Assembly (NCBI GenBank): GCA_963989385.1
Contig: OZ022500.1
Span: 118,089,842 to 118,153,841, forward strand
Direction of reading: 5' to 3'
Origin: Ctena decussata
Taxonomy: Eukaryota > Mollusca > Bivalvia > Lucinida > Lucinidae
Length of the DNA: 64,000 nucleotides
Shown piece after piece: positions 34,421 through 49,893 of the stretch. Numbering within the stretch: the stretch's first letter is position 1; each line of letters begins with the position of its first letter. Position numbers and translations under genes: made by a program. A model generated the notes under the pieces. It saw nothing but the letters and a program-made list of their open reading frames with translations. It searched no databases and was not told where the DNA came from.

Positions 34421-36440
34421 CCCTTGATTATCTGCAAAAGCTTTACTTACGACAATATTCCCATGCCCATTTAGGTTAATGTTCAAGACAGGTTACTGAA
34501 TTTAAGAGCTAGAGCTCAGAAAGAATAAAACTATAGCGAAACACTGTTAATTTTTTATTACTGAAAGTGCGAAAATATCAGTTTGATCTGGGTCTGCATT
34601 CTGTTATGCTTGTATTATGCTTGAACCTTATATTTAGTGTCACCATCATGATATACTCAGTTTGGACCACTTGCAACAAAACTGCTCCAATGACACCGTA
34701 GCAGGTAAACTTGTCGAGTGAAAAAGTACCTTAAGGTACGTGAGCCTGCGCGTCCGCGCAGTCTGATCAGAGTCTTCCCATTCCGCATGTTCAATTTATG
34801 AATCCCGGGTAATCTTAAAAGTAAAAAGCAAAGACTGTGATCGGTCTGAGCTGATGCGCAGTCTGATTTTGATATTCACAGTAGGCACCTATCGTTAGGC
34901 CCCCTTTTCTAGCAACACCAATTACGTTTTCATGGCATGGGGTGTATACCCTTCCCTCGTTCATAAATTTTATAGATATAATAACCATATAACTTTTCAT
35001 TTCTATCAAATAACGTATAAGGGGTGCGTGCATCAATCCTTATTTACTCCTTAGATCAATCGCTTTTGCAGTTCTATGGCGTTTAACATGTAAACATTTA
35101 AAAATTTACATAGAAATGATTTCGAAATAATTTTCGAACTGGCAGTATAAAATATGTCGCTAAATTTTCAAACTGCCATTGATATAGATGACAGTTATAT
35201 AATGTTTGAGCAATTTCTGTATCTATGATATAGCAAGATATCCGATATCTTAAGATTCTCATTGTAAATATTTAAACTAGCTCAGCTGTAAACCTCACAG
35301 GAAATATTGTTGATAATATGTGACAGTGCCTGGGATTTTGAGCCTTGTGGAGGTGCGACGTTGACGTCACGAAACGTGAAATGAAAATGACGTCATAAAA
35401 CTTGCGCATAAAGTTAATTGTATTTCCGCGCACTGCCATATAAATTTCAATGCGTCACCTGAAAAGAGTAATTCAATATTTCTATTGGAGTCTTTAATTT
35501 TCTTGATCTACACTCTTTTAAGAATGTTCGCATTGTAGATCTTTGAAAAGCAATGTCACAAACCAGAGTTATAAAGGCTCAGCCAGCCAGTATGTAAATT
35601 GTATCCAATCAGTGAAACGAAAACGAAAAATTGGGTTGGTGTGAATTTCGTTTTCTTTTGCAGTAATCCTTAGCGCTATTTCTTTGTGCTTCTCGAAATC
35701 TTTTCTGGAAGCACTAATAAATATGAAAATGTTAAAAACAAAATTTCCGATTTTCGCTCCATAAGGCTCAAAATGCCAGACACTGTCACATATAATGTTA
35801 ATAGCGCGTGTCATTTTAATGATTGAAAGAAGAAAAATACGCGCATCTTCTATCTCATTGTTATATGTCTTTTTGTCGTACGACAGCTTGTTTAATTGCT
35901 ATTATTTTATTATTTTCTTTTTCTATTATCAGTATTATTATTATTAATCTTTTAGTTTATATTACATTTATTTGTTTTTATTGCCATCTTATTAAATACT
36001 TATTTGTGTTTCGTACTGTATTTTATTTTATTACTTTCTTCTTTATTTATCGATTTTTTTTATTTTCATTTGTTTATTTTATTTTGTTTTATTTTTCTTT
36101 TCATTTCTGTTTCACTATTATTTCTTTTCTTTTTTTTATTTGTATTTTTATTATTTATTTTGTATTCTAGAAATATATTTCTTTATATTTTTATATATTT
36201 ATTTAATTAAATCATTCTGCTTTTTTCATTTTTTCTTTCTTTCTTCAAGTTCTTTCTTTCTTTCTGTTTTTGTTTTTTGTTTTTGACAGTCTTTGTATCA
36301 TTGAATCACGTCAGGTGCACAAAGACGAAAACCTGAAAAAAGATGATACCGTATGTTACGTAAATATTTGGACATAGTTACTAACTACCGTACATTGACC
36401 AAACTTATTTTACTATTTGCTGTTGTTGTATTTACTGGAG
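34421..36440. other. Intergenic; contains a T-rich tract at 35880-36290
   Basis: No gene recognised. Short CAGACTGATC-type hairpin pieces lie near 34750 and 34850. From 35880 to 36290 the plus strand is extremely T-rich (TTTATTT-type), producing long but meaningless hydrophobic open frames. Confidence 0.5.
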
Positions 36441-36444
36441 GAAA

Positions 36445-36516
36445 TGGCAAAGAATGCAGATCCAGATCAGACTGCTCCTTATGGCGCAGTCTGGTCCCGG
36501 ATCTACAATGTTTGCT
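36445..36516. repeat. CAGATCAGACTGC hairpin
   Basis: GCAGATCCAGATCAGACTGC pairs with the downstream GCAGTCTGGTCCCGGATCTAC. This is one of at least six short hairpins of this type in the window. Confidence 0.65.
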
Positions 36517-36857
36517 CAGACCGTTCTTTCCCAATATGCAGAAAATTTGCGGTAGTTTTACGATAAAACTAACATGCGCCAATAAACCCTTTTAACGCAT
36601 ATTGTAACACAGGCAGAATGGATATTGAAGCTTAAAGAGAACCGAATCATTTACTCAAAGTAGATCGTATTGTGAAGTACGGAGATTTACGCTCTAACAA
36701 ATAGTCCGTCCAATTTAGTACTATAGTTATTCTTACACAAGTGCTAGGATTTAGGATTAAAGAAAAGAAAAAGAAGAAAAAGAAAACCCTAGGTGCAAAG
36801 AGAAAAGAATGTGTTAAGTTATTTGGTGTTTTAAAGGAATTTCACATTTTAAGCAAA

Positions 36858-37014
36858 ATGCTACAAAGAACGTGGATATGTTTGCTTGTGCAAGTGTTCG
36901 TGTGTGTGTACGGTGAAAGACGCGCAAAGGTTGGACTTATAGAAAATGCACCAAAATATGGAACTTTTCCTCATAAAACGTCAAATGATATTTATATGGA
37001 TCCTTGCAAAGCAT
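36858..37014 (+). CDS. Secreted-protein candidate, exon 1 (signal peptide)
   Basis: ATG at 36858, 52 codons plus one base, donor GCAT|GTAAGTATG. The hydrophobic core ICLLVQVFVCV with cleavage plausible after VYG makes a good signal peptide. The mature start is ERRAKVGLIENAPKYG and the exon ends DIYMDPCKA. Confidence 0.6.
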
Positions 37015-40000
37015 GTAAGTATGTTATTTATGACAATTGAGATGCTGTTAATGTCAGACACCCACTTGTGTCTGTCTGTATACAATGCCAATGTTTTTAC
37101 CTGTAGCTTGTATATATACCCGTGGAAAATAATTTCCTGTTTTATATAATGCTTATTTCATGTTCCGAACATGTGAACATTCGAACAGACCTCTTGATAA
37201 GTTGGCAAACTTCTTAAAACACCAGCTAATACACCTGATAAAGCTTATTTATTTTTTCCGCAAAATCTAAAAAAAGTTACGTATTCTAATCTTATGAAAA
37301 AGGTATTTATTCTTAATCTTTAAAGGAACCATACGTATTGGATTCACACATAAGAATCAAGACGATGCTAGTTAGATCACGGTGCATGCATATTATACCC
37401 AGCAGGCACATAACGTCAAAATGACGTCGTACTGACGTCGATGCGACGTAATGACGTCGCATCGACGTCAATACGACGTCATGTTGACGTCGTGTGCCTG
37501 CTGGGTAAGGAGTCTCATTAGAGCCAGATCATCGAGCTGACTCTAGTCAGAGGCGTTTCCAAAGTGACAAGGAAATGTATCACTAGAATGAAGACTCCAA
37601 GGCTTCACACCACAGGTACCACTGCAAGCAACAGCTTTGGGGTTGAATACAACCGGTTGTAAGTAAATCTGATCTCCACCAGTCACAATACAGTTCATGC
37701 CAGTCTGTTTCAATAGCAATTATTTAAACGCCCAATGCCAGTATGGTCATCGGGCTTGCATTAAGCGTATGAGGAATTCTCTGAAAACAGGCTGATATGG
37801 ATCCTATCATGGCTGTTACTGACCAGATCTTTGTGCATACAAAATTTAATGTTAAAGATCACTTGGATCTTATCACCTATGAAGTTACTGTAGCGTTTTG
37901 GGCAATCGTTAGTATAACGAAGTCGTCAGTCAAGGACTCATCGAGTCTTCAATCAAGTGTGCTGATATTTTTGATGGAAAAAAAATGAGGAGCTTTGAAC
38001 TACCACGCCATGGCGATTACCGAGTTTAATTACTTTCTTCTTCACCAGCTTATATCTTTAGTTGTGCTCTTTTTGTCTGAGTCGTTACGCGAGGTTAAGT
38101 GCCTTAGCGCATGTCCGCACAAGGACCAGCCTTCACCTCCGCTAGTCTCATCAGATTCACATCAGTTACACCAACAGCCCATGAGCTCGTATGTATTCTA
38201 TAAATTTATTAGAGGAGTAGGCATACTCTGATCAGACTGCGGTGTTAAGTCATTGCTGTTCGCAGACGCTAAGACCCCGTTTATCACGGTAGGACCCGTG
38301 TTTGCGACAAATTTTGCGTTATTAAAACTACATATAGTACTCTTTTTGATATATAATACCAGGATATTAAACTCTTCATTACATGAATTCACCTTTTGAG
38401 TTTAAGGCATCATCAATAATGCCGCAATAACAGGTTTTTAAAACATGCGCGAACATGGAATTCTCATATCAGTCTGCGCATCCGCGCGGTCTGATCAGAG
38501 ATTTCCCTGTCGCATAAACAGTATTTGCATCCTAAGGAATCTATACAGAAAACAGCAGTCTCGTGTAAGACTGTGAGGGTGCACAGACTGATCAGAGTCT
38601 GCTTTTCCAACATGCCATAAGACCCCTTTTCATGCACGACTCATGATATCTTTCATACGCTAGGGAATAATGTACGACGATGCTTTAATTTACCAATAAT
38701 TAATACGTAGCTGTGAAATAGTAATCGTAAGAAAAGTTTCATGTTCATTGATGCTCAAGTTTAACACAAATAAAAGCCTATTAAATATACGTTTGGGCAT
38801 CAACAATCTATGGTAGTTCCTGAAAGTCTTCATAGAAGAAATAAAGACCACCCAGCGGGCACATGACGTCGAAATGACGTCGTACTGACGTCGATGCGAC
38901 GTCATGACGGCGCATCGACGTCAGTACGACGTCGTTTCAACGTTTTGTGCCTGCTGGGCTTCATGAATACGTTTATAAGTACATTCAGGCTGTAAGTCTT
39001 GGCTGCATGCAGTGTGGCAACGGCTTATGCTAAAAACAGTGACAAGGTGTTTTGAAATTTCGCTAAATGGACATAAACAAGGATTCCGCGGAACGCTATG
39101 TCGCACCTGCTTTTTGTCTTCATATTAAGAAATCAATCAAAGCGTCAGTTTGAAATATTTGGTCAAAATCCATGTGGTAGTTCATGAGATATCGTCTGTT
39201 TCATACTTTTTGCTAATTTGAGTAACGGTGAAAGGCAGCCATTTTGGATGGTCAGTTGGCAAAAAATTGACGGACGGACGAAAAACCGGACGCCTGTATC
39301 GCACTCTGCTAAAGCAGGTGCGACAAAAACACTGTTAGATGGCTTTCCCCATTTCTCCGCTCATAAAATCTGGACGTATTACTTCGGTAGTTCGTAGCCT
39401 TGTTGCCACAGGGTAGCCTGTTGCGTCTTGGGCATAACATACGAAAGTGGAGTCCGAGACCTGCTGCCTTAGAAACTTCCCTGATCTCTTTGTAAAAGCT
39501 GGTACTTGTAATACGACTATTTGCATGGTCTCTGTCCTGCTAAACACGAAGATGACTGTTATCTATTCCAGTCGCTTAACGAACACATTGAAGCAATTGT
39601 GTACATCAGCAATTAAAATGTGTATTTCCAACAAGGTGGGTTTTAAGAAGGCGACTTAATGAGCCATCAGCCTTAATTCATTTGACTTTAAACATAACTA
39701 ATCCAGAAAAAGCCGATTAAAAAATTATTCTGTCTTTAATCTATGTTTACTTATGAAGTGTCTGGGGTAGTAACAAAAAATAATAAGCTGTCAGTAGACA
39801 TTATAGCCCACTGCAGGGCCGTAGTTTAGCGTTCAGTGAGCCCTGCCAACAGTAAAGGTTCAGACCAGCCTGGTGTTTCTGAGTCTGCATGGTCTGGACT
39901 TAAACCATACAGAGCCTCAAGAAAGATACATAGAATGTTTGGGCGAACAGGAAAGACTCAGATCAGACTGCGCGGCTGCGCAGTCTGATCTGAGTGTTTA

Positions 40001-41154
40001 CCGTTCGCCAAGCCATAAGGCACCATTTTACATGGCTTAACTCAGACACAATGGTTCATTGTAGATCAATGTTTTTGTAATCGTATCAAGATGGACATCT
40101 TAAGTATTGCTTTTCCAAATGGCTATTAAAGTATCTGTTTATCATAGACTCGATCTGTATCCGTGCCGGTACCTGAATACGGCTTACATATGTTTTCTAA
40201 TGCCCGGCTCCGCCTCATTTCAAACCGAACGTATTACACCCGATGAACCCACAGACACATAATTTGCACCTTACGCTGAAATGATTTACTGCCTGTTAAA
40301 GATAAGAGGAGAGCTTGATAACCTAGGTAAACTAGGTAGTATTTTAATTGAATTTGGTATGACGTCTTTCAGTCAAAATTCAAGAGATGATAGTTCCTGT
40401 TGAAATACGGACTGGCCAAGCAAAAGTGAGCTTTGCGGTCAAATCCCAGGTATAGCACAAGTATTTTTATTCTTGAACTCTGGAGCAGAGATGGTTGGCG
40501 TTGGTTAATTTTAACGTATGTACAGGCCGATCTTTGTAGTTGCTGATTTTTTGCCACGTCTGATAAGTTCGGACGAGCTTCTTGTATCTCATAAGAAGCT
40601 ACTTGATCAGCGCACCACGTGACCTATATTTTCTTTGGAGGACAGCTTCGCAGCAGTGCGTCGCCAGAGCCAGATAAAAATGTTGTTTTTTTCTTTCGCC
40701 CGTGCGTAGTAAGGTATATATACATGTACATTATAAATGCTCACTTCAGTTTCGAAAACTGCATCAATAACATTTGTAGGTTTCTCTTAACTTCTTCGTG
40801 CCGGGCTGCGAGGCGCAGTTGGTAGCGCGTCTGATTCAATAGTCGGAGGTCCGGGGTTCGATACCCGGTCCGGCCACATACTTTAGTTTCTCCTTCCGCC
40901 AATTTAAGAAGGGCAGAAAGTATGTGTACTTATTACTGGTTACCCGCTTAGGAGGTCTAAGCCTGCCCAGGAATAATGTGGTTAGGTTTACTGACCGTCC
41001 CGATATTTACCATAGCTGTATATCGAGGACGTAAAGCAACAAAACAACAAATGTCCTATCTTCAAGACGGTCGTGCGATAGCCACCGCGCTATCTACAAG
41101 ACCGTCGTGCGGTCACAGCTAACCGCATATAGCCCCTTTAAAGTGTGTGTGTGT

Positions 41155-41202
<48 letters not shown>

Positions 41203-44200
41203 GCGAAATTCAGAAAGTTTTGAAAGTGCGAGGAGGAAGGGGTGGGGGAGGCGAAAGTTAAGAGAACCAAAATGTTGAACCCGGGTAAACGAGCCATATA
41301 AATGTATGTGCTATACTTATCTTCATATTACATGTTTTTGTTAAAAAATACTAGAAAAAGTATTCTGAACAACATTAGAAAGACAGAAATTCACATTTTA
41401 CATGAGGTCTCTTTGGCAGTTGGTTTAAGTTGATTGGGTAAACGTTCAGAGAAAGCAACTCAACTATTTTATTTTTTCTCTCCTTTCTTAGTCGACTCTC
41501 CCTGTCTTGATTTGAGCCACATCATGTGATTTCCAACAGTGTGGCAATTTTGTCATGTGATACTAAGATCATCCTTCTCAATCACATAGAGTAACCAAAG
41601 ACCTGGCTGTTGGCTGTATGGTTAGAAGGCTGATGTGACAAGCGAAGGCTAAGATCAGACTGCACTTATGAGCAGTCTGATCAGTGCTTTGCTTGTCACC
41701 AATGCCACACTGTTGAAAATCACATGATGTGGCTCAATTTTGTATTTTACGTCGCTTTGGTGGTTTTTAGTGCTATTCTGAGCGCATCATAACAAGATTA
41801 TCGTTTGAAATATCTACATGAAACTTTATAGCAATGCATATACATGTATAAGGTGGAGGTGTTGTGTTGTGTATAAGAATGATTGCTCTCCCTTACTTAC
41901 ATTCGGAGTTACAGCCTCTGATTATTCTTTAGACTATGTTTGTATGACAAGTAACCCTTTGTAAAATCTTGATGACACTTTTAGGTTGAGACTGTGGGTT
42001 AAGTATAGAAATGGTTGTTGCCCCTTACTTAATTTTGGACTTACATACCTTTGATTAGTTTTACAGAGTATTCTTGTGCACACATTAGTATCTCTCTGGC
42101 TGTTTGTTAGCGCTATAGATCTGTCCGAGAGTACTGTCAGGGGCTAAAATGGGCGTATATTGCCCCACTTGTGGTGAACCTGTTTACATACGGCAGAGGG
42201 ATATTTCTTCATGTCACAGCCAAACCTTCAGTCAGCATGATTCGCGGAAAATAGTCGTGAACACATGCAGTCTTGCTTAGTAAAGCATACAATAACTCGT
42301 ATGGAATGAAAACAACGACATATTCTGTCTGTTTCTAAAGTCAGTGATGAATTTCTCAGCATAATTACCTGCAGGATGAAAGTATATTATTTATTAGCGC
42401 GTGATTCAATATAACTGACCGTGTCACGTGAAAAGATACTTCCAACGCTTTGTATAGGACGTAAACTATCCTAGTACGAACAATCTATAGACCTCAGGGC
42501 TTCTATACAGAGAAATGCGAGGACCGCACCTGAGTCTACATTGTTTGCCTTCTAGGCTTTGAATAGCTTGGATGAAACTCTTTTTTTTTAAATCTGCAGA
42601 CGTAAATATTGTCGTCTGCTTTTCGTTGGTGTTTGAGAGCCTGGTATAAGATCATATGCTGTTGGCAAAATGCTAGATCAAGATTTATAATTCCCTCGCA
42701 TGCAGCTTCGTCGTAAAGTTTTAAGCCTGACACTCAGAAAGGGCCATTGGCACAAATATGCAACGGTAAAGTCTCAGGCCAGAATCAGAGGTTATAAAAC
42801 TTGAGTACAATCTCAAACTCAAAATAAAACACACTGATTGGCTGGTTCCGCGCACATCCTCGGAAGCAGCCAATCAGTGTGCTTTATTTTGAGTTTGAGA
42901 TTATTCTCAAGTTTTATAATTGGACCCAGTCATCCGCTCAGATCTTCTTATTTCATTTATTTATTTATTTATCTATTCATTTTTTATTCGTGAATTCTGT
43001 GGATCTAAAGTCACAAATTGGCGTAGCATAAATTTAGATGTGCATAGATTGGTTAAAGTGATCGTGGTCACAGAAACACTAAGGACCATTTTGCAAACCT
43101 CACTTATGCTTCTATGAAACGGATCAGTACATCGGTAACATTAGTCAGCTTCTTATTCTCATTAGGATGTTCCCTACAAGGATCATGGGAACGAGACCTT
43201 TAACTTGCACCGCCTGGCACAGAGTCTGTACACAGTCACGTACATCGATTCGATTATCGATTATGTAAACCCGATCAAGAATATAAATATATCGATCAAT
43301 CTATTCTATCGATATTTAGTGTTTAGGAACTTGTTTTCCTACGGTTTATGAAAATTCTTGATAAGCCATTTGAAGAATTGCTACTGTTTTAGTCATGAAA
43401 GTCGTGCAATTTATTTTGCAGTGTGCACTGCTGTTTATCGCTCCATTCTCGTACAACGTTCCCCAAATGGCTCAGCGGTACGTACTAATGTGCTTGCGGA
43501 CTACTCGGCTTTTATAGTACTATAAGGGCTTTACGGGTGTTTGGCAATGATCCTTTATTTCATGCGATCGATCGCAGGGAACCGGCGTTGTCATACAGAT
43601 GGCTGTAATGAGTCTCATGACGGTGATTACATACAGTTCACAAACCCAAACAACTATTCATTGCCATCTCTCGGGGGAGACGCGATCAACCCCAATCGAC
43701 CTTTGTCGACATACGTATGGAAGTAAAAAATGTCCTGGCTCAGCGCTATAGTTCTTAAACCCAAACAGCTATATATTGCCGCCTCCTTTGACCTCCTTTT
43801 GCCAGTTCCCAAGGGAGCGAGCAGTGATACTTCAGTACTTTAATATTATGTTGTCGCGCTTTATTTTCACTGGTGGTTATGATGTCATAATTTGTCCTAA
43901 GTATTACAGAGGTAAAAGAAAACTATTATACTCGTACCGACATGAAGTAGATTAGCGTAGGGCACCTAACACTTTTTATATAAATATTTTTAAAAATATA
44001 CAATAACAGTGACAAATAAAACATAGAAGATAATCCGAGATTTAGTGTAAACAAACCACAATTCTAATCCCATCAAGCCACAAAAGAGATCGCCATTGCG
44101 CTTAAATCTGTTAAAGTATATTTTAGACGAAGTCGTGTAATTTCAGATGCGACATAGCGTATGGAAAGAAAGACATGACATAATTACTTGCATGCCATAT

Positions 44201-47200
44201 TCTTTAATCGTTTGTTTTATCTTATAGATGACGACAGGGCAGAATCCTAATGAACCAGTTATACGCTATATTCTATCGTTAACCAGTCTTTACTTCGTTT
44301 CAAGACTTACCTGACTCCCTATAATCCCAGCAGGCACACAATGTTGAAGCAACATTGATTCAACACTGATCCAACGTCATGACGTTGAATCAGTGTTGAT
44401 TTAATTAAGGAATATTTACATTCTTGGTGCAATTACTAAAAAGCCCTTTAGAAAACCTTTGGAACGTAATGTAGTTTACATCCCAATAATTACATTGAGA
44501 CACGCGACGTGAATGACGTCAAAATAAACAATGGCTTCTTATAATATGATAGGACGTCGGCGACGTTATGATGTCATTGACGCTGTTCCGCTGTTACCAG
44601 AAAAAGTGCGTGTTAATGTTTTACTGCTGCATTTTTAGTGCTAATATAAGATTTTTCATCAATTTTTGGACTGAAACGAATGTAAATATAAGCAATGAAC
44701 TTAATTTTTCTGATGTTTATCGAAGTGTAAACTACATTGGGTCGCGTGCAAAGTTTACATTCGGGGTTCATTCACTTTGCACGCGACCCAATGTAGTTTA
44801 CACTTCGATAAACCTCAGAAAAATGAAATTCATTCCTTAAATGAATTTCATTTTTCTGAGGTTTATCGAAGTGTAAACTACATTGGGTCACGTGCAAAGT
44901 GAATGAACCCCGAAGGGGTTCGTGTAAACTTTGCTAGTGACCCAATGTAGTTTACACTTCGATAAACATCAGAAAATGAAGTTCACTGCTTATATTTACA
45001 TTCGTTTCAATCAAATCTTTCATGAAAAATCTTCTATAAGCGCAAAAAAATGAAGCAGTAAAACATGTACATGCAGTTTTTTCTGCTAACAGCAGAACGG
45101 CAGGCATGACGTCATGACGTTGCTGACGTCCAATCAGGTTGCAGAGAGCCATTGTTTATTTTGACGTCATTGACGTCGCGTGTCTCAATGTAGTTATTGA
45201 AGTATAAACTACATTACGTTCTAGTGGCTTTCCATAGGGCTTTTCAATAAATGCACTGAGAACGTAAATATTGTTGTTTAAACTAAGTGTGCCCACTGCA
45301 CTAACTTTCATTTAGTTGATACTTTGATCGTGACACAAATATATATACAGTACGAGGATCATTTCTAACATGTTTTTAAAGAGTTTCCATGATCGGCAGT
45401 TTCAACCATATGTTTTCAAGCAGAATACGATAGTTTGTTCAGGCAGAAGAAGCTCATGTCTGAAGAATTCAGTCAATGCTCCAAGAGACAAAGTCGTCGT
45501 TATATTACTTCATGAAGTGCATTTAATGTGCATGGATGTACCACAATGTTTGTCGCCATGTTTATAAAGGAGAACAACTTATGGGACTTCCGTTTCCTTG
45601 AATGAGCTATGAAGCCCTTACAATGGCGTTTACTCTTAAAGGAAATAATTTGCTCACAAGGGAGCAAATTCTTTCCTTTAAGAGTTGCTTCCCATTTTGA
45701 GAGATCGAGACAAAATGAAAATGCCAGGGTTGTTTTCTCTAAAAGTGTACTCACAAAAGTGTCCATAGAGTACAATAATGCTATAAGTTATCTAAATTAA
45801 GGCATTTATATAAGACTTCTGTGCCATGTGTGTTCCATCTAGCTACGAACCTTGAGGATTCCAGTAAGCTTTCTAATACGAATACATCAGCCATTTTACC
45901 AGAATATAGGATCATGCCGTGTTTTCACCGTTTGAAGTGAGAATGTTTTCCTAAACTTACAGTTTCCATAAATCTGATATAAACTGCAGACCTCGGATTC
46001 TAATTTTTCATAATTTGTAACATTCAACACACATTTATTTCTTATCAATTTCGATTAACGTGAGATGCTAGTTATGATATATATCTTGAATCATGGCAGG
46101 CTTCATTACAACTACAAAGATATGATTTATCGCCACAGCCCTCTTTATTGGGACAGAAAAGTCTGACCAAACAATGCAGACCCAGATCAGACTGCTCTAA
46201 TGAGCAGTCTGATTTGGGTCTACATTCTTTGTTGCCAAATAAAATGTATAATGAGAAAGAATAAATATTTCCAAATCCCAGACTTATCAATAATTAAGGT
46301 CTGATAAGTAAGATCTTTTACACCAAAGAAATGAAAATAGCAGGCTCGGTTTAAATATTGAGTCTGTTCATGGCTGGTAGAACTCTATTTTCATGTGACT
46401 ATAATGAACTCAGTGATTCCAAAGGACAAGAAATTACGATGAAGTACGGGGATACTTTCCACGGCTTAGCACCTGCTAGAGTGAAGTTATGAAAATAAGT
46501 CCAGAGAAGTAGGATCCTTTGGAAGCAAGGAATACACCAAAGAACTAGAAACAGGAGACTCGGTTTCACTGAGTCCTTTCAAATTCAGATAAGCAAAACC
46601 CTTTTCAAACAGAAAAAGATTAACGTGCTCTGTTGTACCATATAGAGAGCTACATTCGAATCCAGCTACTCGATTAGATATATTTGTAGGAAGCCTACCA
46701 ATAGGGCTAATGTGTAGCGTATTCGTATGTTCGTGCCCGAATAAGTAGGGTTATCGCCACGATAGTAGTATCGAGGATCGAGTATAAAATTTTGTTTTAT
46801 TCTAACATCTGCTTAGCCTCATTAAAATTATTTACATTTCTGCAATTATTAAGATATTAAGAGTTCCTTAGCTTTATGCACTCAGTGGGCAGCTTGTCTG
46901 TTAATGATTAAAAAAATTAGGCTGCGTCTTATTTTTAGTCATTAGCTCTGGTTTATTAAGAAGTTCACTAGCAGTTTTAAATCTTTTCATCGTTAACTTT
47001 TAGAACCAGAGCATGCGAAAAAGTTCTCCACTTCTGAAACCAAATAATTGAAATACTTTTAACTTTAATGTCCATGTAAGCAATTTGAATGTCACAAAAA
47101 ATATCTCACGTTGTAAAAAATGGCGAAAAAAATAACGATGTTCTTTATTGAATAAAAGATTTTCCTCATTCATTCGGTTATAAGACGGTAGTTTACCCTT

Positions 47201-49857
47201 CAAAGAGTACCGCAAATATGTTGTAAATCTGTCTTCTGTAATTCAGCTAAAATGGGGTTTTCTCTTCCAAAACAATCCCCAAAAAATCTAGGTCCGTCTT
47301 ATATAAGTCCCAAAACTCTAGGTCCGTCGACTAAGACGGATCTAGATTGTGGATTGGTTTGGAAAGGACAACCCTGTCTTATAACCGAAGAAATAGGGTA
47401 TGAACTAGCCGGGAAGCAAGTATTATTCCATTGAAATTGTCTCCCTTATAAAATGGCGGCTTAACTATAGAGGTATATCCATACACCTTAATGGCAGCTC
47501 AGCTTTGCGGCGCCTGCCTGTCCCTGCTAAGTACTCTTTGCTTCATGAAAAAAAAACTACAGATGCATCTCAGACAGGACAATTTGTAAGCGTCACGCTA
47601 AAATTAGTTCTATCATGTCGTAAGTCGTTCTTATTGACCGTGTAACGACATTGTCCATCGATTGGTTCTCTGACTTCATCAACTTTTTCTTTTTATTTTC
47701 CGTTTATTGTCTGGCAATTGTAGCTATATTGTCCAGCAAGCGTCTCTGGTGACAGATTTATAGGAATCAGTCCAAAGACTGCAATAATGGTGTCGGGTCC
47801 TCAAGCGTAAAATTAGATGCGTCAAAGGAAATTGGAACGTTGCAAATATCGTAGTTCCACAAATGGGAAAGTTTTCATTGAGAATACAAAAGTTGAGCAG
47901 GAATCTTAAGGCTCTGATTTAAAAGTCCGGATCTATATGTTTATCCAATTTATCTTGGTCCAGTCTGTAAAGATACCGGTACTTCGGTACTTTCTGTATT
48001 TGAGCCGCGACACGACAAAATCAACAAAGTGGTTGTTCATCCAGCGCAGACTCAGATCTGCCTGGGCATCCGCCCAGTCTGATCAGAGTCTTCGCTGCCA
48101 CATGGAGTTAGCTTAGATCTTAAGCTAACCTTTAAACGCTTAGCGAGGAGTCTTATCAGACTGGGCGGATGCCTAGACTCATCTGAGTCTTCGCTGGGCG
48201 CACAACCACTTTGTTGGTTTTGTCGTGTCGCGGCTCAAATTTTGATTTTGGTATAAGGGCCAAATCATAATCCCACTCTCTTCTTCGAACTGTAGAGGAC
48301 ACAGATAGACGCGATGCCAGGCGGTGCTATGGATTCGTTCTGTTCAGTTTCTGGGAAACATCGTTATCAGAATTGGACGAAAACTGCTACCTTGCATTCT
48401 GACGTGACTGTCTTGTCTTCTGTGCGAGTGTCAGTGGGCTAGTAAAATCAGCTGGCTCTAAATTGAGTCCACATTTGAGCTTGTAAAACGAAGAAAGAAG
48501 AAGAGATGTTTACTATTTGCTTATTCCGGAGGAGAGGTATCTCCCCGTAGTCACCTTCTCTGGCTTCTCAGTTGTCCGTGCTGGTGCGGACTCTGGGCGC
48601 GGATTGTCTAGCTGGTATTTGCCCGGGCTCGCCACGCCTAGAGTTCTTACGAATTTTGGCGGGCAGAGGTTGGAAAATCGGGGAGAAACATCTCTTTGGT
48701 GGTTGGAAAATGGAAACTGTTTTGTCCATTAATATTCAATCTTCTTATGGTGTGTACAAGGTACCTCACCCACATACCATACCATATTGTATTATTTTTT
48801 TCGATTTTGTCAGCTGTTTTATTACCGTTTACATTGCGGTAAAAAGTGCGACAAGTTATAAGCATAGTTCCGGCAGGCATATGGCGTCGAAATAGCGCCG
48901 TGCCGACGTCTATGGACGTAATGACGTCACGTGCACTTCGGTGCCACGTCGTTTCGACGTCATGTTTATGCCGGGGTATTTATGTTGTAGTAAGATCCTT
49001 ATATATGTATTTTGTTAACTGCTACCATGTCCAGGTTTTATTATTGCATTGTATTATTTCCTCTTCTATCTGTACAGATCTGAGAGTAATAAAGGATATG
49101 TTTGTTCGTTCGTTCGCTTGGATGAAATAAATGAAGGGTACTTTTCACTTTCTTTAAAGATATTGTCGACATGCGTCAAGCTGTTTTCAACACCATGATC
49201 ATTAAAATACAAGAATTTTAACAAGTTTGACCGACCCGCTCAGCAAGTGACCATTAAGAATCCTTCATGCTGCATTTGGTATGCCTCGGACATGACTGAG
49301 TATCGATTGTTTTTCAGAGCCGACGTGTGCAATTCATTTCACGCTTCCGGTATTCCGAATGAAAAAGTTCCGCCCAAATGAGCAATTTGATTGGATACGG
49401 GATCAAATATCCTGAAATGGTCACCCGTCCCCACTGATGAGTTGACAAATGTTGCTGATTTTTCAAGATTTCGGACAGGTCTGTTGTTGAAATGCAAAGA
49501 TTTACGATATTCATTGGCTATTTGTGCTACAATGTATGACCTGAGTGTGAATGGATATTGCCTACCTATGAGGCAGCATGATATTTGAAGTGAATGGGTA
49601 CACACTTTCTGGGGAAGCAACTCTGCTGCACACTTTCAGGGGAAGCAACCCTGTCTTTTTATTTTTGCATTCATTCTAAAAAGAGATCAACTCTAAAATG
49701 AAAGAATTTGCTGTTGTAGGAGCAAATTCTTTCTTTTCAGAGTTGACCGTCTTTTAGAAGGCCTATGTCACTCGGAAGGAAAACAGGAAAGTTGTTTCCC
49801 TGTGAAACATGGCGGGCGGATGAACATGCAGGGAGGTGTGCCCATAGAACGTAAAGC

Positions 49858-49893
<36 letters not shown>

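Noticed and set aside
35823..36210. Long hydrophobic plus-strand frames resembling membrane proteins
   Set aside because: They arise from T-rich low-complexity DNA coding mostly Phe, Leu and Ile.
39335..39547. Minus-strand frame with protein-like composition (TGYPVATRLRTTEVIRPDF)
   Set aside because: Could be a fragment of a mobile element gene, but no family was recognised and no splice sites or partner exons were found.
40803..40878. Possible tRNA gene
   Set aside because: The anticodon loop has eight bases, the T stem is mismatched and a SINE body follows, so it is a tRNA-derived SINE head.
42536..42733. Minus-strand frame containing LDLAFCQQHMILYQALKHQR
   Set aside because: Isolated, with no convincing donor or in-phase neighbour; insufficient to call an exon.
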